DNA from: Embiotoca jacksoni
Taxonomy: Eukaryota > Chordata > Actinopteri > Embiotocidae
NCBI GenBank assembly: GCA_022577435.1
Contig: JAKOON010000023.1
Location: 4,498,001-4,562,000 of the forward strand
Direction: 5' to 3'
DNA length: 64,000 bases
Positions 1 to 13,351 of this stretch are shown piece by piece. The notes below the pieces were generated by a model. That model made no database searches and was not told the DNA's origin. It saw only the letters and a program-made list of their open reading frames with translations. Every line of letters begins with the position of its first letter. Positions within the stretch are counted from its first letter, which is position 1. Both the position numbers and the translations under genes were made by a program.

Positions 1-1746
1 TCAATTACTCTGTGCTGCAAGTTCATTGTGATTATGGCCCACATGCACAAACACCGAAAGCCTCCACCAACCACTGACACAAATCTACCTAACAATAAAA
101 CGCAGGCTACAGAAACACATCGTGAACCTTGTAATGATTACACAAGTCCTGCATTCATCATTTTAATGAAAATACAACCATAAATTCATATAAATGTAAA
201 TATCAAAGCGAGAACACATTTCCAACCTGCTCTTAAGCCATTTTTTACTGAGCCCCACGTGTAAAATTATTGTTATGGCTGAAACTAGCAGAGCATGTTG
301 GAACAGGGATATTATCTTTCAGAGAATAAGTGGTGAATCTTCCAGCATATTACGAACGTAGGGAAGCTACTGTATGTGCTGAGCCCAAATTGAAATGGCA
401 ACAGATAAGTCACTGAGGAAATTGCTGGCTGATGTTGTAGAATAGACTGTGGCTACATACGAGGGGTGCAGCCGACCACAGTTGTGGATTATGGTAGCAG
501 CAGATGATGAGGAGGAGAGTAGAGGAAGGAAGGAGGAAGAAAGGCAGCTGGGGAACCAAAGCATGTCACAAGAAATTCAGTATCACATGTGTGTTTGTGT
601 GGGGATAGATAGACAGTGTGTGCAGCAAAACAAGAGTTGGAAATGGAAAGCGATGAATGAAATGAGGATGAAGAAGAAATGTGGAGCATAATCTAGACCT
701 GCCTGCTTTTTATGCTTTTTAAGTTATTGCTTGGCAAAAACCCGTTTGGTCATTTATTATTCAATGTGCTCCGGAGTGCCACACAAATCCTCTCAATATA
801 TAAATGCTGCTCAGCTGAAGCCACAGACATCAGTTACAACAGGAAGAAACTTCCGGAAAATTACCCTCAGATTGTGTCTGTTTTAGATGATTGTGAACAA
901 CAAAGTTACCCTAAACTTCAGCTCTTCATCAATCTCCCTTGCAGCCACACTTGCATGCAAGCAACAGAGCAGCATAAAGTCAGCATTTAGTCAAAGCTGA
1001 CCAATTAGTTGACCTCAAAACCATCTCATGGATTTCCACATAAATAAAGAGTAAAGAAAGCGGTTAAATTCAGGACATGCCAATGAGGGATGCAAAGCAA
1101 TCATTTGACGATATCCAGACATCACACACAACACTGCTTACGCACTTCTATATTCAACTTTTCCCCCATGATGGCTGCTTCCGACTGAAGTCATTAGATG
1201 GCAACATCACAAAGAATAACAATGAGGCACTAATCATTCTCCACAGCATATGCAACCAGCCATTCATTAGAAGTCAGCACTTGAAAGAAAATTAAACGGG
1301 AAGCGGTTGTCCATCAAGCTCCTCAGAGGGGACATCATGACCCGCTGCTCTCCTCCTGCCTGTCCAGTTGTAATCAAAAACAGCCAGCTGCCTTTTCTGT
1401 CAGGAGCAGGAGACTCACCCATAAACACAGACATTCCCCCACAGCGTGCCATGCATGCTAAGAGGGCCCCTTACCCTTCTGGAAAGAGTGCTGGTGTCTA
1501 TCTTCAGCTGGGTGGCTATGAGGACAGACATGGTGAAAAGTGCCACTTGCCTTCTCCTCTCGCTGTGCTCACACCTTTGTGCTGTGAAGTTGGGGCTGCT
1601 GGAGGTGTCTGAGGAGTCCCCCCCACCCCCCACATACACACACCCGACGTCCCTCCCTCCCTACCTTACAGCTAAGGGAGAGGATGACTTGGGGGTCCAG
1701 GAACCCAACCAGAACACCTCTCTCTCTGCTTGCTGGGTGAATCAAT

Positions 1747-1749
1747 CAC

Positions 1750-1792
<43 letters not shown>
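1747..1792. repeat. (CA)n microsatellite
   Basis: Uninterrupted CA repeat apart from one early CACG variant. Confidence 0.95.
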
Positions 1793-1793
<1 letters not shown>

Positions 1794-2090
1794 TGGCATC
1801 GCCTCCACAGGGTGGCGACGAGGTGGGATAGGAGGGGGTGCATCTGCTCCAAACACTTCTCCCGTCCTCGCTCCTTCCCTCCCCAGCTCCCTCACTGATT
1901 CTCTCTCAGGCGCTTGAACTCTCTTAACCACACTTTTCTCAGCAATCATGCAGCGTTCAATAGTGTAAATAAATCTCACATAAACACACACTTACACACA
2001 TACTGTAGTGTACAAATAATAAACACAAATTCTGTGTTCCTCAACACATCCAAACCAATACTGCCTGCTAGGCATTTTTTTTCCCTTTTT

Positions 2091-2157
<67 letters not shown>
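2091..2157. repeat. (GT)n microsatellite
   Basis: About 33 GT units with one GTAT interruption at the left end, following a T-rich run. Confidence 0.95.
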
Positions 2158-5100
2158 TAAATAGGTGTTTTTCCAATCTCAGTGTGTGGACATATTACCA
2201 AGAAATGGATCACTTCAGTCGACTTTGGAGCTGGGTTGTGATTAAGCACAAGTAATATTTATGTTGCCTGTCTTCCTTGTCATAAAATACCCCACCACCA
2301 CCGACATACACTCACTCACACACACCCATCAAGCCATGCTAACAGGACAGAAGCCTGGCACAGGAAATGCTGCTGCTTTATTTATGTAGAATTTGTACTT
2401 TGTGTATTGAATCCCAGGGCTGAGGCTGAGTAACCAGTTTATTCAAACTACAGCAGGAAGCCACAGGAGAGTGGGAAGGAAGTGGCTTTTTATAAATCCG
2501 GGAGTAGTGATATTTCTCAGAGAAAATCCAATCGGCTCTCTACTTCTGTCTTGACCTAATCGGGTCAACCGAGTATGACAAAAGCCGGAGGCAAGACGCA
2601 TCGTACCTTGAGAAGAGCAGCAGAGGCAGTAGGAAGGACGGCATTCATAACTCATCCATTAAAAAGGGTGCACGGTGGGCTCCAAGAGCAGTGAATCACA
2701 GGGGTACCCACAGCCAATCCCGGGTCAGTTATGGACTCAGGGTCTTCTGAATCACTGCTCGTATTGATGCAGCTGTCCAGCATTTTGCTTGTGTGTGAAA
2801 TCAAACTGTTGTGTGAACATCGGAGACCTATAGACTGCAAGGTCTTTAAGGAGCTATCACATGGCAGAACACTGCCTCAAGTTTTACATTTCACAGCTAC
2901 GGAAGGTGGTGTTAAATTTAACATTCAGGAGGAAAATGTGCACTATTTTGATATGACCTTGGCAATTACTCAGAGGAAGAGTGAATAAAATAAAGTTGAG
3001 CCGCCTATGTTCTTATTTCACGGACAGCGGCGTGTTTTATGCCCTTTGGTGAGAACTGGTTTGAGGTTTCACGGTGCTTCATAAATACTTATATTAAAAG
3101 TCAGCTAAATTTCTTTTCAACCATGACTCGTGCCTGTTTAAAGCAAGAGTCTTCACCCTGCAGCTGCAGCAGTTTATCTCTAACGGCTGCCGGGCTTCGG
3201 CTCATATTTTACATGTTTGATTTGCACACAGACAGCAAGCCCACAATGACGGCAGCAGCGGATGAATTGTTGCACATATTTAAATGTGAGCAGCATAACC
3301 ACAGAACACAAGACACTAAAATTCAAACACAAAAACAAAAAAAATGTTCCCTTGTTAATCAAGCCAAAATGCAAGGACATCCTCTGCACCGAGGATATAG
3401 ACAAACTAAAGTTCATATTTGCATGCACACCACAGGAGATAAGGTTTCATCTAAGGGAGTAATTGCTCTGGTGACTGTACAAGGGAATGATAAGTCTTTT
3501 GAGTTTATGCAAGACACGATGGTTGTAGTTGTAGCTATTGCTGTTAACAAGCTGATTTTATACCATGACATTTCCCCAGGGTCCTTTCAACCAGCCTCTG
3601 ATTGGTCATCTTCTCCATTAGTTTTTTGTCACATTTACAGCCATGACATACACTCCTATGATTATGAATTTTGCTGGCTCACAGTAAGTCACTGTAATTG
3701 CAATTAGTGTAAAAGGTCAGCGTGGTTATTGCTGTAGAGCACAGAGGTGATGCAGTGTTTTATCAAACTGACGGAACATTAACAATGCACAGCTTGAATT
3801 TCTTTACGTTTTCCATGCAGTGCAGCTTCGTTTACTTTCCTCCATTTGTCACCTCCTGCTGATTTTGCAGAGCGTAAGCTGCCATCAAAGCAGTTTAAGA
3901 GCTGATGTCAAAAGACAACCATGAATAAAGTTTATAAATGATAGCATACATAACTTGGAGGAGACATATTAGCTTATTTCATAGCTTAAAGTGTGCAATT
4001 TCGTCTTTTTAAATCACATATATCAACATGTTCAACGGACTGGCCTGAAGCACATGGAGGCCTCTGGATCCAGTGAAAAAGCAAGATTTATCAATCAATA
4101 CTGTGGAGATAATGAGTTAATCAGATTATGTTTTAGTTTGTCTGAAAGTGTCAGCCTAAATGGTGTCTCCAGCAGCTGAATTAAATTGATAAATCATAAA
4201 CTGATCAATAAATAAGGCTGGTGAATGCCAAACAGTTCCTTGTGGATCGCTTGAGGTATATTTTTCATCATGGCCTGTTCCTGTTGCTTTTTGCCTTTGA
4301 GCAGCGATGTTTCAGCACTGATACAAAAAGAGCAGAGATTTGATGTCAGAACAAAATTCAACATGTCAAATATTAATATAGTAACATACAAGTGTGTTGA
4401 AGGGAGTAGAATTGTGTGTTATTGCCCCTGTATGTCTGCTACTGTTTAGTGTGCACAATCTGAAATCAGTTCCCAACTTTGTGTCCCAAACTGTTCTGCC
4501 CTGAGCCCAGCTCTGATCTTGACCTTCAGCCTGATTACAGTATGTCTCCCTGGCTAATTGACTCAAAGCCCCCGAGCATCCTCCATCAGTTCTCCTCCCT
4601 CTGGATCCCAAAGATTCATACTGCCGTACTTGGTATGCCTTTCAGAAGAGCTCCTCTTTGAGGAGGTAGGGCAACGGTGCAAAGATATGAACAGAGAGCA
4701 CATTACAGGGTGATGGTGTCAGAATAGGAATAATTTTGTGCATATCAGGCCATAATGCATCTTTATCAGCAAGACGCAAGTGACTTCCCTACAGGCAGTG
4801 CATTATCAGGTCATCTGTCACTTCTGACAGGAACAGATGAACCCTGCACCCCAGGGAGCAATGCACGCGTATCATCAGGAGCAGGAAGAAGAGCTTCAGG
4901 TGTTCAAGGGTGGCCAGGAGCTGGAAAACCTGGACAGCTTTTATAAACATGGTTCTCATCTACAGCAAACCTTCTCTGGAGAGCCAAATCGCAGCATAGC
5001 AGTTAGTGGTGACAAATGACTGCTGTTGAATGTTGTTGTCCCTCTGCTGTTGCATCCCCGGTTGTTTCTCTGCCTCCAAATTTAATTTCATTGAACAAAT

Positions 5101-8100
5101 GTGCTATTGTTCGCTTCAACATTATCATTTTCAATGCCGTCATTGGATTAAATAAACAGATGGTATCGAAATGTGCACGTCGTATGTGTGTGGAAGTGCA
5201 CATCAGGAAAATTAAAGTCATTTTATAATGGTTACTACTGGCTGCGGGCAGCAATACAAACATTTTAAGCAGGCGATTCAAAGTGCAATGGTTCAATGCA
5301 GAAATACAAAGGGCTCACCAGATGAATACAGAATGCTTTTGAGAGGCATTTCAACCGTACATATTCCTGCTGCATACAAATTGTTTCAGTGAAAGTTTGT
5401 CTGTGCAATTTTACTCCAGGGAACCTTAACATTCAGCTCAGGGTGCCAGTAAATCCTTGACACGTACTTTCAAACAGCCCTGATACAGGCTCACTCAAAA
5501 CCAACGTGATCAAACAGATTCAAGTTGTGATCATGTTTCTTGGCAACACACAAAATACATCATATGACCCCAGCGACAACGTTACATTCTCTGCTCGAGC
5601 AGGGGTGTTACTGCAGAGAACAATACCATTCATATCTTGGAAACCGAAAGCACTTGTCAACTGACTGAGTGTATCTCAGTCTCTTATTAAATGCAAATAA
5701 TGGAAGTCTGGACTCAGGGGAAAGGTACTGGCCTCAAAAACGTCAGGCAACAAGCAACAAGAGAAACAGCCAGCACAACAGATGAGACAAGATACTAAGA
5801 GGAAAAATAATAAATATATTTTCTGCTCTGTGGTGTGAGAGGTACAAACAAATGCCAGCGATTCAATCAGGACCATGTCGAAACATAATTAAAAGATGCC
5901 GAGTAACCTTTCCATCCGATTTAAATGCATTTAGAAGAATTCAGAGTAAAAAAGATGAATTAAAGTGTGTTGCTAGGACACTGTGGCAGCACATGGATTT
6001 CCAAAAATAAAAATTATGAAAGTAGAAACTTCCATTAAGGTTAACGTGACAGCCTGGTCTCCACACAGCACAATTGAATGTTTGAATTTGTGTGTCGTCT
6101 TGGGTGATGTTTAATTATGAAACCAACAATGGACATAATCTCCACAGGTAACAAACACTTCAACACAACAGCGGAGGCAGCGGAGGCAGCAGACAAACTG
6201 AGAACAAACACTGCCAAATCTTAATGCAATGAACACAAACAATGAACACCCTCAGGTGTTGACAGTAAACTTTAACAGGGCTCAAATTTAGATAATCCAC
6301 AAGCAGAATAGATGCATTTTGTTACATCAGGGTAAAAGTTATAACACAAAAGCATTGAATGCAGCACGTAAAACACATTTATTTATGTTCTTCTCTTCAC
6401 TTAAAACGTAACTTTTGAAACTTAAAATGTGCTCTCTGATCATGAGCGAAATCGTGAAACACAGTGATTTTGGTAATTAATGACTTGTAATTTTGACACT
6501 CATCTGTGAGGAGCTGCAGGTTTATTCTCAGTCGTGACTTGTTAAAAGTAAATATCCTAACAAAGTTTACGTCTTTAATTGAAGTAGCCACTCAATACTT
6601 TTATAATAAAAAGGAAGTGGGAAAGAAAATGATTGAGTGTATCCAGCTGGTAGGTCTCAGTAAGAATGAGCTCTCTTTTTCTCAGGGCAGGAGTACACCA
6701 ACTAAGTCAGGCATAATGAGTTTTAGTGAAGACATATCTGCATTTTCTCTAAAATTGGTCTGTCCTCAGAGAAGAGTTGGCAGCTCAGATATCCACAGCC
6801 AGACTTCATGATTTCTTTTCAAGGCAAATTGACCACAGATTATGGTAGAATTTAATAATCTGGCCTTAAAGAGTCAAAAATTGGTCACAGAAACTTCAGA
6901 CTTCAGGGTTTTCTTGGCCTCGAGCTATAAGTGGTGTCAGCAGAAATATGGAAAAGTACAGAGAAGAGTGCTTTACAAATCGCAGTGGTGGATGAATGAA
7001 ACTGACCGGAGCCCCACAAAGCCTAAATAATAAGACACTCAGGAACTGATGAAGCTTCTCAAGCAGGCCTGATGACGACTGAGAATGTGACTTTTTGCCT
7101 CCAGCAGAGGGCAAACTAACTCCAAGAAGAGCACGGACTGACCTGAACACAAGATGATATCAAAGGTCAGTCAAAAATCGAATCTGTGACAATCCAGTTA
7201 TACCAAAAGAACAGCAAATCCCCACAGAAACAAGACACACCCACATTTCACAACAATCAGAACATGAAAAACATGAGGTATAAATGTGATTAAAGAGAAG
7301 AATTAATAGAGCAAACCACCACACTTTCTACAATCTATTTAATTGTTCTTTTCCAGTATATGATATTATGTAAATGAAAAAAATCTTTCTTATAAAACTT
7401 TTAAAAAAATATTTTAAACTTGCCTGCTGTGCTTGTGGCACTGTAGGTCCTATCCATCTAAACATAGACAACAGCCTGTGACTGCTAAATCTTTTTTTTT
7501 GGTATGACATGGCTCCTAGATACCAATAGCTTTGTCACAATTTAAATATTTCACAGCTCCACCACAGAGAATCACACGAAGGAAAACTGTTTTTCTCCCT
7601 ATTGAAACCACAATCAAAGCGTCCCCTCTCCTGTGTAATAGAAGTTAACTTTGGATCTTTTATGGGAGTGTATCTCAGAACTGGCATTGTGGGAGTACTA
7701 TTGCTGGACCATAACGGCACAGATAGAAAAATAGGTATTTTTGCCCTGTCTGTTGAGTTTTTCTTTTTAAGAGCAACGAACAGGGCACATTCAGGTAAAC
7801 AAAGACAGCACACAATCTGGTAGATGTACAGAGCAAACGTTAATAAAAACATGAAGTTAGCGATAAAGAGAAAATCCAAAACAGACTCTTATCAGGACAG
7901 CTGGCTTGACTGAACATGGACGGACACTCATGAAGTTTGTAAACAAGTATTAAATGGTCTATTAAGTCATAACCTCTAAATGTAAGTGAATTTAAACTAC
8001 TAGTGAGTCAAATTGAGTCTATTTACCTTGATACAATCAGAGGAATTTGTTTAACATTAATGGCACCTAGGCCACCGTTTCCAGAATAGTCCTGCTAGTA

Positions 8101-8391
8101 AGTGATCCTGCACTTAAAAAAATGTGTGTAAAAACGACCTCAAATTATACAAAGTTTTAACTTCAAGATAAAAGACCCAGAAAACGGCAACACCTCTACA
8201 CCTCAACGTAACACGACTCTGATCGTCTTCTTTTACTCCTGGCCGGTGAGTCCACAGCAGAGGAAATAAAATCGCATCAGAGTGCTTTTAAAAGTGCTTC
8301 CACAACGCTGTGCTAGTTGGCTGCAGTGGAAAAGACATGGCAGCTGAATGTGAACTGGAAATGCAAAGAGGAGGTTTAAAATGTCAGTTAC

Positions 8392-9090
8392 CTTCTCTCC
8401 CTTGGTGGATCCCCTGCGGTAGTTTCCTGCACCTGCTGATGAGTTCATGGTCCCATAGAACAAGACTCTGAAATACAAAAATATTAAACTGAAGCCGCCT
8501 GAACAATCAACTTTGATCTCTCTTTCTGTCTCTCGCTCTCTTTCTGTGTCTCACACATGAGGGCGCAGGCACGCATACACTCACACAGCCAATAATTACG
8601 AAGATGTCTGTGCTTGTTCTGTTGAAAACCGCAGGTTGAAACGCCTAATGTGGAGACAGCCGTTCGCTGGGCTAATTGCCCGCAGTTGCGGTTAAACTAC
8701 AGTTATTCCAACATTGCGCGAGATTAAACGTCACCCACCTGTAGTACCGCCAATTAAAAGTGTTGTCCAATGATAAATCAAAGCGTTATGCGCGCAGCCT
8801 CTCCAGAAGTAGTAGGCGCGATGTACAGTGTGCGCTCTCTGCCTGCGCGCCGACGGCAACGAGACAGATAATCAGCAGAAACTTTCCACACGATGACAAA
8901 CCACAAAAATGTCCAGTCGGGAAGTTTCTTTTATGGTTTTGTATAAGCGTCACATTAAATGAGCCGACCAGGTTCGTCTTCCAACGTAGAATATGCATTT
9001 ACAAAGAAAAAGAAGATAGAAACAGCTGCTGTGTCAGCAAACTGCGTACTGTTCCAGGAGTAAGGAGCCGCTGCAATCCTCCAAGTGTCC
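8392..9090 (-). other. Possible 5' end of an unidentified minus-strand gene (CpG-rich patch plus two putative exons)
   Basis: CpG is enriched at about 8630-8990. On the minus strand a donor (CTACAG|GTGGGTGACG) ends a putative first exon at 8739. A second putative exon spans 8467-8392, with acceptor TTTGTATTTCAG and donor GAGAAG|GTAACT. Within it ATG AAC begins a 19-codon stretch, MNSSAGAGNYRRGSTKGEK, ending in phase 0. The frame upstream of the ATG hits a stop at the minus-strand TAA near 8793, so the ATG would be the start. I do not recognise the peptide and could not trace further exons to the left. It may be a real gene start, a non-coding RNA promoter, or chance. Confidence 0.3.
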
Positions 9091-9246
9091 ACGTTTAATT
9101 GTGCAGTTTGATTCCAATTGGTTGAAAAGGAGTCTGTACTGGCCGTCTCATCTGCACCTTTCTGAAATGTTCACGCCTCATCGAGTAGATATGCCTATCA
9201 GAACATTTTGAGGATCGGTTGTTTCAGAGATCTTCTCTGAGACGTA

Positions 9247-9251
<5 letters not shown>

Positions 9252-9319
<68 letters not shown>
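9252..9319. repeat. (AT)34 microsatellite
   Basis: Pure AT dinucleotide run of 68 bp, self-complementary and able to form cruciforms. It lies next to the CpG patch at 8.6-9.0 kb. Confidence 0.95.
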
Positions 9320-9320
<1 letters not shown>

Positions 9321-9435
9321 CCCATGCTCACTGTATCTGTATCTGGAAAGATTTAGACTGCTTTCACAATTCGTTTATGAATTATTTGTTTCTCTGATAC
9401 CATTATGAGCTGGACAAAAGCAAAACACTGCGCGC

Positions 9436-9463
9436 TTTTTTTTTTTTTTTTTTTTTTTTTTTT
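9436..9463. repeat. Poly-T run
   Basis: 28 consecutive T after GCGCGC. Confidence 0.95.
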
Positions 9464-12400
9464 CCTCCACCGGTGTTTCGTGGCAAAAACTTCCGCATGT
9501 AGCCAAATTAGAAGCTTTTAGCTGTGGGTGGTGATCAAAGGCGAAACTACGTCACCCTCTGGCCCCTCAGCGGTTGATATTTTTCCATATAGGCCTAATG
9601 AGGAAGGCGATGCAAAATAGTTCATTACAGAGAGTAAAGTGTGAATTTAGTGAAACCACAGGGAGCTAAGTGCCAGCGCACTCTGCAAATACTAATGATC
9701 CGGGGCTGGGGAGTTTTCTCCAACTTCAGCTGCAGCCAATTAGAGGGAACAAAGAAAAGACGCTTCTTATTGTAACAAGGACAATCAGATTGATATTTAG
9801 TCATAACTGTCTGTAATTCCCGTGAGGGGACAGCTTATTTTTATTGTTTTACTGTCCTCTTGACACTGAGGTATTACAGTCAGTGCAGTAAAGCAGTAAA
9901 GACAACCTTTACTTGCTTTCATGGGGTAATCTTTTCTCTTTTTTTGCCGCATTGCACTGATGTTGGACCATAAATAATTGAACAGTAGAAATGTAGTATA
10001 CAATACCCAAAGATAAACTGTTTAGGTATGACAATTCCCAACTGGGCTGCGCTGGCAAAATAGTAACAAGGCAACACAAAACGTGCTAATATATCCCGCC
10101 CTTTAAGGAAAAATACAGCAAAGCCATGAAAGCAGAATCTGTTCTCTTTGGAAGTCATATAGAGCAAACATATATTCATTTAAATTCAGATTTTATGTGG
10201 AAGTAATTAAAAATTCAAGTAATTGTTTTTTGAGAGTCAGGGCAGCCATGATCTTCCCATTGTATAACTTACATTTAAGTATTTTATAAGAAGTATGATC
10301 ATTTAAATATGTTATTATTATTATTCCATAAAAACAATCCTGCATGAGACAGGTGGAAGTGTAAAGAAGTGTGTGTGACTGAGGGCTGAGCCACATGAGG
10401 CATCCTCCAAAAACAGCCATCATTTACAGATCAGCACCATGGATAGCATCCAGGCTGCTCTGTGGTGGTGTTAATGGAAGAACAGGCAACAGGCTCTAAA
10501 GCCCACAGGAGACCAATTACAGTTGTTATTTTGTTGTGGAAATGCTCAAGTGGAGTAGGCTAGATGTTTTAGACCAGGAACTGAGCTACACAGAACCCGA
10601 ATAAATTGGACATCTGTGAGTTGAAATCGAGTGAGGGAGGCTGAATGAAAGGAATCTCCATAACAAATATCCTTTATGATGCTCCTATCTCTTTGTCGTT
10701 CTCTCTGTGTTTATGACACAGCTTTGTACTCTTGAATGAAGCATAGAAAACCACTGTCAGAGAACACTCTCCGAAGCCTGTTACCACTCTCATAATAGTT
10801 GTGGTAAATAACAAGACTTATGATCTAATGTTGGAAAAAACGTTGATCCATTTTTTATATGGAAGGATTTTCTTTGCTAAACAAGATGAACTTACTAAAA
10901 TCATAACCAAACATTTTCTTTTCTTTATTTGATCATTATTTTATGATTTATTTCCATATTTTTTAGACAAAATGGGGAAAATATGGAGTATAATTTGGGG
11001 GAAAATAGCAATAATTATCACTGTATCTGCTATGTAGATGTCACTTATTAGTAACATGCCCTCTCTGTTCCCTGTTTCATGTTGTCAGTTCAATAAATGT
11101 CTGTATAGAATTAATTGCTTTGCAAGAAATGAGCCGACTATTAAAAAGTATCAGTGTTACCAAGACCCCATATTAATAAAGTACTTCCTGTCAGATGGTA
11201 TGTGAGAGCACTGTGAAGCTCAGGCTGTATTTTCAGATCCTGTTTCAGTCCCTGTGGTCTATAGGCACTTTATTTAGATGAGGCTAAGTAAGTTACAGAC
11301 CTTTATTAAAATAGGCACATAGCATGGCAGGATAAAGGTCAGCCAAAGGATTGTTTTTATCTGCAGAAACAATTGCTTTATATATCAGTTTAACAAATAA
11401 GTTAAATTCAGATTTGGGGATTTCAGCCTATGGAGGAAGCATCCAATTTCCTAGTTTCATCAACAAGAGCCCAAAATATCAGCTAAACCGGGTTCATTTC
11501 AAAATGGGCTTTATGAATTTGAATGTGACTTATTCATTCCATTACCACCTCTAAAACTGCAATTTAGACGCAGAATAAATCATTGACTTCTTGCTGAAAA
11601 TCAAATTTTTTTTCTCTCCCAGTTGGCCTTCCCCTCTTTCTCATTAGACTATCAACAAAGTTGACCACATGAGCTGTGGGGCAATAAATAAATCTGTGTT
11701 CTGAACACTGCTGATTTAAGGGACCTGAGGATCTCTGTGGTGGGAGTAGGTATTTGCATAACACTTGCCGCATGTGGAAAGCCATGCCCTGTAGTAATGA
11801 CTACCTGAATGGGGAAGCTACGCTATCAGCTTAAAAAGCTCCTCCACCAAATGATGTGTGGGCTGCTGAAGGGCTGACATGAGTGACACAGACAGCAGCA
11901 ACACTACTGCTCTTAACTTTAATTTCCACTCCTCCAATTTGCCTGGCATTACTTAACACAGCTGCCTGCAGGAACAGGGGTCATGTGGTGACTATAAAAT
12001 CCATCTGTAGCAGCTGTCTTGTTGAGGAGCAATTTAGAGGGTGAGTCACTTTCCAAAAAAACCATTTGTACAGAAGAGCAGAACAACTACAACGCATCTA
12101 CAAAGTGCTACTGTTAAAGTTCAAATTAGAATTGTTCAACTTCAAATGTGCTTTATTTTTTAGTAGGTCTCTCAATACTTTCCTTCTCCTTGTCTGAACC
12201 ACAAGCCTGTCTTTTCCTACTGGAGACACACATTTATGAAAATGGGTCATGAACATATACACTTATTTTACAAAAAGGATAAACATATGAATTGTAGTTT
12301 TTTTGCAACATATCCAATACAGGAGTAAATTGTACATTTGTTGGGAACTCTTTAAGGCTGCAGATATGGTGCACTAGTTAATATTTACAGCAGTGGGAGA

Positions 12401-12707
12401 GTGTACTGACTTAAATACATATATGTTCAGTGTAATGAAGGATCCTGTCACATGTAGTGCAGTTTTTGACTCTGTTTTTGGACAACAATAAACCTCTAGA
12501 GCACAGAGGGATAAGTTACATTCGGTTCTGTACAGGTAACACTTATCAGGAGAATTCATTGCTGCTTTTGGTCCTTTCAAAGAATTTGTTGAGAATAAGA
12601 AAAATATGGAATATTACCAGATTTATCCATTAAACTAGATGTGATGAGACAAAAAGTTAGATAACATTTAGGAAATGCGTGTATCACTCTTATTTCTCTA
12701 TGTTTAA

Positions 12708-12975
12708 TATAAACTGGGAGTCAGGAGATAGTTAGCTTTGCTTAGTACAAAAAGGTAAAACAAGGGGAGACAGCTAGCCTGGCTCTGTCCAAAGCAAACC
12801 AAATCTGCCTGCCAGCACCTATAAAGCCCATTTTTTAACATGTAATGTTAACTGAAATGTAAAAATGTTTGGCAGTGTTTTTACAATTGTATCTAACTAG
12901 TTGAATTCCTCGAGATGTGATGTCACAATAAGGTTGCCGGGAAGCCAGCAGAGACTCCAAGAAGTCACTAGTCAT
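12708..12975. mobile_element. Internal fragment of the same teleost MITE-like family
   Basis: GGGGAGACAGCTAGCCTGGC and TCTGTCCAAAGC, then CTGCCAGCACCTATAAAGCC, and further on GCCAGCAGAGACTCCAAGAA with GTCACTAG, match the interior of the teleost repeat whose ends appear at 20257-20854. The ends are missing. Non-coding. Confidence 0.7.
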
Positions 12976-13213
12976 GTTGAAGAGACTAAAGATGCATATG
13001 TTCCAAAATGCATAAACAAATTAACTATTCTTTTAATTTATAACCAAAAAATTCACTTAAATAATGCATAACGCCCCAAACCCAAACCCTAACTTAACTA
13101 ACCAACTGTTACTCTGCACCTAAACTAAACGTAATTCTAACCCTGACAAGTCTTAATCCCCCCCACAGTCCTTTGAATTACTCAAGAAGATAGACATACA
13201 AGTGCGCACCTAT

Positions 13214-13248
<35 letters not shown>

Positions 13249-13258
13249 CGCACGCACG

Positions 13259-13348
<90 letters not shown>
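13214..13348. repeat. Compound (CA)n-(CG)n-(CA)n microsatellite
   Basis: 135 bp of almost pure alternating purine-pyrimidine: CA units, a CACG-to-CGCGCGCGC core (about 13249-13267), then a longer CA run. This is the classical Z-DNA-prone composition. Confidence 0.95.

Positions 13349-13351
<3 letters not shown>

Larger units (their letters stand above)
1..8391. other. Spacer or intronic DNA with no recognisable exon
   Basis: AT-rich, CpG-poor sequence with two dinucleotide repeats (1747-1792, 2091-2157). Some stretches have open frames with protein-like composition (3039-3707 plus strand; 4755-5019 plus strand, two frames; 1421-1639 minus strand), but none resembles a family I know or has a convincing exon chain. 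If the leftward gene proposed at 8.4-9.1 kb is real, this would be its first long intron. Confidence 0.5.

Noticed and set aside
1421..1639. Minus-strand open segment ending at a donor-like TATG|GGTGAGT, and a plus-strand signal-peptide-like frame in the same place
   Set aside because: Both strands look equally plausible, neither matches a family I know, and no second exon could be joined. Too weak to call.
8786..8998. Minus-strand 70-codon frame with a hydrophobic stretch resembling a signal peptide (KFLLIICLVAVGAQA)
   Set aside because: The n-region is far too long for a signal peptide, the frame stops before the proposed exon end, and the GC-rich patch is more likely a 5' UTR.
13074..13150. 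CCCAAACCCTAAC-like words resembling telomere repeats
   Set aside because: Only one or two imperfect AACCCT units. Not an array.
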